64,000 nt of DNA. Origin: Actinophytocola oryzae. Its GTDB lineage: Bacteria > Actinomycetota > Actinomycetes > Mycobacteriales > Pseudonocardiaceae. The position numbers and the translations under genes are program-made. The notes beneath the pieces are model-generated. The model saw nothing but the letters and a program-made list of their open reading frames with translations, had not been told where the DNA came from and ran no database searches. Each line of letters begins with the position of its first letter. The first letter of the stretch is position 1. Location: NCBI RefSeq assembly GCF_004364325.1, contig NZ_SOCP01000002.1, positions 1 through 64,000 on the forward strand. The letters run 5' to 3'. This document shows positions 60,148-64,000 of this stretch, piece by piece.

Positions 60148-61746
60148 ATGGTCGCCGAAGAACAGACGTACGACCTGGTCGTGGTCGGGTCCGGCGGAGG
60201 GGGACTGGTCGCCGCCTACGTCGCGGCGTCTCGCGGCCTGCGCACGCTGGTGATCGAGAAGACCGCCCTCGTCGGCGGCACGACCGCCTACTCCGGCGCC
60301 GGGCTGTGGTTCCCCGGCTCGGCGCCCATCGCCAGGGCCGGCATCCCGGACGACGTGGAGCGTGCCAGGACCTACCTGCGCGTCGTCGTCGCGGACAGCT
60401 CGCGGGAGGCCCTCCAGGACGCCTACCTCGACGCCGGTGCGCGACTGGTCGACGAGCTGGAGAAGAACCACTGGTTCCAGCACTTCGTCCACGCGCCCGT
60501 CCCCGACTACTTCGCGTCGGCGCCGGGTGCCTCGCCGGCCGGGCGGACGATCTTCCCGCCGGAGCTGCCCGTCGCCCAGCTGGGCGAGTACGCCGGCCTC
60601 GTCCGCCCGCCGATCCCGACCGAACGGTGGGGCCTCGACCAGGGGCCGGTCCTGGTCGGTGGTCGCGCGCTGATCGGGCGTGCGCTCGCGGCGTACCTCG
60701 GGACCGGCAACGGCGTGCTGCACATCGGCACCGCGCTGGTGGACCTCCAACTCGAGAACGACCGGGTCGTCGGCGTCAACGCCGTGCGGGACGGCGCCCC
60801 CGTCACCTACCGCGCCACCCGCGGGGTCCTGCTCGCCGCGGGCGGGTTCGAGCGCAACGCCGAGCTGCGGGCCAAGCACCAGCCGATCCCGCTCACCGGC
60901 GAGTGGTCGAACGGGGCGCCGGGCAACACCGGTGACGCGCTCAACGCGGGGATCGCGATCGGCGCCGCCACCGACCTGCTCGACGAGGCCTGGTACGTCC
61001 CCGGGGTCGTGCAGCCCGACGGCCTGCCGGTCTTCCACACCGGCACGCGGGGCGGGATCTGGGTCAACGGCGCCGGTGAGCGCTTCGTCAACGAGACCCG
61101 CCCGTACGACCAGTCCGGGCACGAGATCGCCCGGCTGCACGCGACCTCCGGCGTCTCGCACCTGCCGGTGCACTGGGTGTTCGACCAGCGCCAGCTCGAC
61201 CGGGACAGCTTCGGCGGTCCGCCCGACCAGCCGCCCGCGCCCGAATGGTTCACCTCCGGCGCGCTGCGGAAGGCCGCGACCCTCGACGAGCTGGCGGCGC
61301 TCATCGGTGTCCCGGCCGGCGCGCTCGCCGCGAGCGTCGAGCGGTTCAACTCCTTCGCCCCGACCGGGGTCGACGAGGACTTCCACCGCGGCGAGTCGGT
61401 GTGGGACTCGATGTTCCAGCACATCGTGGGGTTCCCCGCCCTGCCGTGGCAGAACTACCCCGCGAAGCCGACGCCCGACTGGCCGAACCCGCTCGTGCTG
61501 CCGATCGACACCCCGCCGTACTACGTCGCCACGGTCGTGTTGTCCGACATCGGCACCAAGGGCGGCCTGCGGACCGATGCGGACGCACGGGTGCTGCGGC
61601 CGGACGACAGCCCCATCGCCGGTCTGTACGCGGCGGGGAACACGGCCGCGCCGATGTCCGGCCGGGTCTATCCCGGCGCGGGCACCCCGATCGGCTCCAG
61701 CCTCGCGTTCGGCTACCGGGCCGTGCTCGACGTCGCCGGCGCCTGA
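60148..61746 (+). CDS. kstD: 3-ketosteroid dehydrogenase-like flavoprotein (532 aa)
   Basis: A 532-aa KstD-family flavoprotein. The FAD motif is VVGSGGGGLVAAYVAASRG (12-30). The PDYFASAPGAS block holds Tyr121, matching the KstD active-site Tyr, and VYPGAG (about 507-512) carries the second Tyr and the Gly that hold the C3 ketone. This one is closer to classical KstD than the protein at 49640. It would introduce a ring-A double bond leading to aromatisation, upstream of HsaAB in steroid breakdown. GAGAGGTAGCG precedes the ATG. It is divergent from the hsa-like operon. Confidence 0.82.
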   Translation: MVAEEQTYDLVVVGSGGGGLVAAYVAASRGLRTLVIEKTALVGGTTAYSGAGLWFPGSAPIARAGIPDDVERARTYLRVVVADSSREALQDAYLDAGARLVDELEKNHWFQHFVHAPVPDYFASAPGASPAGRTIFPPELPVAQLGEYAGLVRPPIPTERWGLDQGPVLVGGRALIGRALAAYLGTGNGVLHIGTALVDLQLENDRVVGVNAVRDGAPVTYRATRGVLLAAGGFERNAELRAKHQPIPLTGEWSNGAPGNTGDALNAGIAIGAATDLLDEAWYVPGVVQPDGLPVFHTGTRGGIWVNGAGERFVNETRPYDQSGHEIARLHATSGVSHLPVHWVFDQRQLDRDSFGGPPDQPPAPEWFTSGALRKAATLDELAALIGVPAGALAASVERFNSFAPTGVDEDFHRGESVWDSMFQHIVGFPALPWQNYPAKPTPDWPNPLVLPIDTPPYYVATVVLSDIGTKGGLRTDADARVLRPDDSPIAGLYAAGNTAAPMSGRVYPGAGTPIGSSLAFGYRAVLDVAGA

Positions 61747-61771
61747 CGGGCCAACGAGCAAAGGAGATCCC

Positions 61772-62509
61772 GTGGACGACAGGGTCAAGTTCAGGCTGTA
61801 CCGGATGTCGGTGTGGTGCGGCGTCGTGGTGCTCGTCGCGTTCACCGTCGCGTTCACCGTCGTGGGCAGCCTCACCCCACCGATATCGCCGACCGCCTCC
61901 GCCGAGCAGGTGACGGATTTCCTGACCGAGCACCGGTCGGGCGTCCTGTGGGCCGTGGTGATCATGGGCGTGTTCGCGCCGCTGTTCTACCCGTTCGCGG
62001 TCGTGACCAGCCTGCAGATGCGACGCATCGAGGGTGGCTGGGGACTGCTCTCGATGGTGCAGCTGACGACCGCCGTGGTGGCCCCGACCGGTTGGCTCTA
62101 CCCGCTGGCGGTGCTCGCGACCGTCACCTACCGGCCCGGCCGCGACCCGCAGCTCGTGCTGCTGCTCAGCGACCAGTTCTGGCTGACCTACGTCGGCATC
62201 GCGGCGATCTTCGTGGTGAACGTCGCGGTGATCGGCGTCTCGGCGCTCGTCGACCGGCGCCCGGAACCGGTGTTCCCCCGCTGGTTCGGGTACTTCAACT
62301 TCGTCGTGGCCCTCGCGCTGCTGCCCGGCGTGTTCGTCTACGTGTCCTCGTCGGGACCGTTCGCCTGGGACGGCCTGTTCGCGATGATGTTGCCGGCGGT
62401 CGCCTTCGTGGTCTGGAAGGTCCTCATGATCGTGTACCTGCTGCGCGCGGTGCGGTCCGAGGAGCGGGAGGCGAGGCGCGACCCGGAGTCGCTGCCTGCC
62501 GCGGTCTGA
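61772..62509 (+). CDS. Polytopic membrane protein of unknown function
   Basis: A 245-aa protein with about six membrane helices, including VVVLVAFTVAFTVVGSL, VLWAVVIMGVFAPLFYPFAV, TYVGIAAIFVVNVAVIGVSA, FVVALALLPGVFVYVS and LFAMMLPAVAFVVWKVLMI. Both ends are charged and cytoplasmic. I cannot assign a family. The GTG at 61772 follows AAAGGAGATCCC, 25 bases after the kstD-like stop, so it is co-expressed with it. It may be a membrane partner for the flavoprotein or take part in substrate entry; this is inference. Confidence 0.78.
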   Translation: MDDRVKFRLYRMSVWCGVVVLVAFTVAFTVVGSLTPPISPTASAEQVTDFLTEHRSGVLWAVVIMGVFAPLFYPFAVVTSLQMRRIEGGWGLLSMVQLTTAVVAPTGWLYPLAVLATVTYRPGRDPQLVLLLSDQFWLTYVGIAAIFVVNVAVIGVSALVDRRPEPVFPRWFGYFNFVVALALLPGVFVYVSSSGPFAWDGLFAMMLPAVAFVVWKVLMIVYLLRAVRSEEREARRDPESLPAAV

Positions 62510-62515
62510 CGGTTC

Positions 62516-62550
62516 GTGACGGCCGGGCGGGGACGCCGCTCGGCCGTCAC
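62516..62550. terminator. Bidirectional terminator hairpin
   Basis: GTGACGGCCG (62516-62525) and CGGCCGTCAC (62541-62550) make a perfect 10-bp stem with a 15-nt GC-rich loop, between two convergent genes. A terminator role for both is likely. Confidence 0.7.
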
Positions 62551-62554
62551 GTGC

Positions 62555-63595
62555 TCACTCCCTGCCCACGGCGGCGTTCGTCCGCGGGGGCGCACCGGCC
62601 CGCACGGTGTCGAGCAGTGCGAGGCTCGCCCTGGCGTACGCCGCCCGCCGGCGGCCGCTCACCAGGAAGCTCGGCGGCGCGAAGTAGGCGACCTCCCTCG
62701 GCAGTGTGGTGCCGCGTCGCGCCAGCGCCGCCTTCGCGTCCTCGGTGGTTCCGCAGACGGCGATCTCGGTGAGCATGTCGTCGGTCACGGCGTCCGCCAT
62801 GGCGTCGGTGTCACCGTGGCGGAACGCCGTGCGCAGCCGCTCGACCGGTGCCTCCCAACCGTGGTGGGCGACGAGCGGGTCGTAGGTGCGCACCGTGAGG
62901 TAGAAGGCGATCATGCGCCGCGCGTCGGTGATCGCGCGTTCCGGTGCCGCGTCGTCGATCGCGGTGATGACCCAGCCGTGTTCCTCGGGTCTGCGCGTGC
63001 GGGCGACCGCGGCGACCCCCGTCGCCACGGCCGGCCGCACGACGTCCCGCCACCAGCTCCTGGTGAAGAGCCCGTGCCCGACCACGCCGTCCGCGACCCG
63101 GCCCGCCGCCGTCGCCATCCGCGAGTTGAACGCCCCCAGCAGCACGGGGATGTCCAGGCGCCCGAGCACCGGGGCACGCACGTCGGCGTCCACGGTGTGG
63201 AACTCACCGGCGTAGCGGACCCGTTCGCCGTTCTCCGCGTGCAGCCAGGCCCGGACCACGTCGATCGTCTCGACGATCCTCGCGACCGGCCGCTCGGGCG
63301 GGACGCCGAACCAGTCCCGGTTGATCCTGGCCGCACCGGCGCCGAGCCCCAGGAACAGCCGGCCGGGGGCCTTCTGGTGCAGCTGGCGCATCGCCGCGGC
63401 GTGTGCGTAGGGCGTGCGGGCGAAGGCGTAGGCGATGGCCGGGCCGACGCGCGCGTTCCCGGTGTTCGCCACCATCTCGCCCAGCGTGGTGTAGGCGTCC
63501 TGCCCGGCGAAGTCACCCGAGCAGAACGCCCCGGCCCCCGCCTGTTCGGCCTCGGCCGCGACCGCCGGACCCGGCCATGGCATGCCGAACAACAT
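62555..63595 (-). CDS. LLM-class flavin/F420-dependent oxidoreductase
   Basis: A 346-aa luciferase-like monooxygenase-fold protein: GDFAGQDAYTTLGEMVANT, ARTPYAHAAAMRQLHQKAPG, RLFLGLGAGAARINRDWFG and IPVLLGAFNSRMATAAGRVA fit F420-dependent LLM enzymes. It may reduce a double bond or ketone using F420, or use FMN. GGAGGTGGC precedes the ATG at 63595; an upstream GTG at 63604 is possible but would lie inside the ribosome site. It follows an enoyl-CoA hydratase gene with 47 bases between, which contain element copy B. Confidence 0.85.
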   Translation of the reverse strand: MLFGMPWPGPAVAAEAEQAGAGAFCSGDFAGQDAYTTLGEMVANTGNARVGPAIAYAFARTPYAHAAAMRQLHQKAPGRLFLGLGAGAARINRDWFGVPPERPVARIVETIDVVRAWLHAENGERVRYAGEFHTVDADVRAPVLGRLDIPVLLGAFNSRMATAAGRVADGVVGHGLFTRSWWRDVVRPAVATGVAAVARTRRPEEHGWVITAIDDAAPERAITDARRMIAFYLTVRTYDPLVAHHGWEAPVERLRTAFRHGDTDAMADAVTDDMLTEIAVCGTTEDAKAALARRGTTLPREVAYFAPPSFLVSGRRRAAYARASLALLDTVRAGAPPRTNAAVGRE

Positions 63596-63612
63596 CGGTG
63601 CCACCTCCTAAA

Positions 63613-63629
63613 GAGGATACTTAATTGGA
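63613..63629. promoter_or_regulatory. 17-bp repeated promoter element, copy B
   Basis: GAGGATACTTAATTGGA, 18 bases upstream of the LLM-oxidoreductase start and just after the preceding gene. It matches copy A in 13 of 17 positions, including the first eleven. Its presence in a short intergenic gap suggests a separate promoter or operator for the LLM gene. Confidence 0.45.
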
Positions 63630-63642
63630 GCGTACGGGATGG

Positions 63643-64000
63643 TCAGCGCAGCGTCCACTTCCGACGGGGGACCGTCGCGCGGTCCACCTCGGCCCTGCCG
63701 ATCGGGTTCCCGAGCTGCGTGTAGGACAGGCCGGTGCGCAGTGCCTGGGTGCGGGTCATGTCGAGCGACTCCCAGATGGCGCGCACGGTGCCCTGGACCG
63801 CGGCAGGCGGTTTCGCCGCGATGACGCGGGCGATCTCGTCGGCGCGCGCCCACAGCTCCGCCCTCGGCACCACCTCGGTGACCAGCCCGATGCGCAGCGC
63901 CTGCGCCGAGGACACCCGCTCGTCCAGGCCCAGCAGGGCGATGCGCAGCGCCTCGCCGAGCGGGACGCGGCGGGCGAGCCCGATCGGCTCCAGTGCGGCG
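63643..64000 (-). CDS. Enoyl-CoA hydratase, C-terminal part (runs off window)
   Basis: The last 118 codons of a crotonase-family gene whose start lies beyond the right edge. The visible part begins at ALEPIGLARRVPLGEALRIA and contains GLVTEVVPRAELWARADEIA and the family-typical C-terminal helices, ending VPRRKWTLR. The catalytic part is outside the window. It is probably in one operon with the LLM oxidoreductase, which starts 47 bases after its stop codon. The exact reaction cannot be judged from this fragment. Confidence 0.82.
   Translation of the reverse strand, partial: AALEPIGLARRVPLGEALRIALLGLDERVSSAQALRIGLVTEVVPRAELWARADEIARVIAAKPPAAVQGTVRAIWESLDMTRTQALRTGLSYTQLGNPIGRAEVDRATVPRRKWTLR

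Overview
The window is high-GC DNA with dense operons, many GTG starts, F420- and mycofactocin-type oxidoreductases, a conservon signalling module and Tat/lipoprotein signals. This points to a filamentous actinomycete, most likely of the Pseudonocardiales (Amycolatopsis/Saccharothrix/Lentzea type); the genus cannot be fixed from sequence reading alone. No tRNA, rRNA or CRISPR array was seen.

Region by region. (1) 1-5.2 kb: a frameshifted IS5-type transposase; an HxlR-MarR fusion regulator divergent from two F420/split-barrel reductases; a GAF-ANTAR RNA-binding regulator; a membrane-anchored lytic-transglycosylase-like protein. (2) 5.5-20.2 kb: one minus-strand operon of five tightly packed genes of mostly unknown function: a 1331-aa protein, a 58-aa phage-like protein, a LamG/fibre/H-type-lectin protein, a ComEC-like metallo-beta-lactamase protein with an Ala/Gly-rich tail, and a 1961-aa protein with a DUF6603-like core. 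It looks like an extracellular or particle-type structure and is the best candidate here for an undescribed system. (3) 20.7-23.2 kb: a LysR regulator divergent from a 14-helix drug-type exporter. (4) 24-29 kb: a branched-chain-amino-acid-type ABC uptake operon (lipoprotein, fused LivH-LivM, LivG, LivF, small membrane protein), then a remnant of an MFS gene. (5) 29.6-33.4 kb: a conservon (sensor kinase, roadblock, DUF742) whose usual GTPase is absent and is replaced by a DrrA-like ABC ATPase without its permease.

(6) 33.4-64 kb: a large catabolic island. It holds a ferredoxin reductase, a 3Fe-4S ferredoxin and a P450; an acyl-CoA ligase; two CaiB/BaiF-type proteins; three enoyl-CoA hydratases; an amidohydrolase; two M24-family proteins (one apparently catalytically dead); two SDRs; an aldehyde dehydrogenase; two KstD-like flavoproteins; an LLM flavin oxidoreductase; and an hsaA-hsaB-extradiol dioxygenase-hsaD set. 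HsaA/HsaB hydroxylate a phenolic ring, the extradiol dioxygenase opens it and HsaD cleaves the product. With KstD-like dehydrogenases and CoA-activation genes this fits breakdown of a steroid-like or other polycyclic alicyclic compound. Next to it lie the 5' stumps of a Tat-exported cholesterol-oxidase-like gene and an SDR gene, meeting head-on at a deletion or rearrangement junction. Regulators are a PucR-type protein and two paralogous TetR proteins. Two 22-bp palindromes lie in the amidohydrolase/ferredoxin divergent promoter, and a related 17-bp element recurs at four other promoters of the island, suggesting local regulons.
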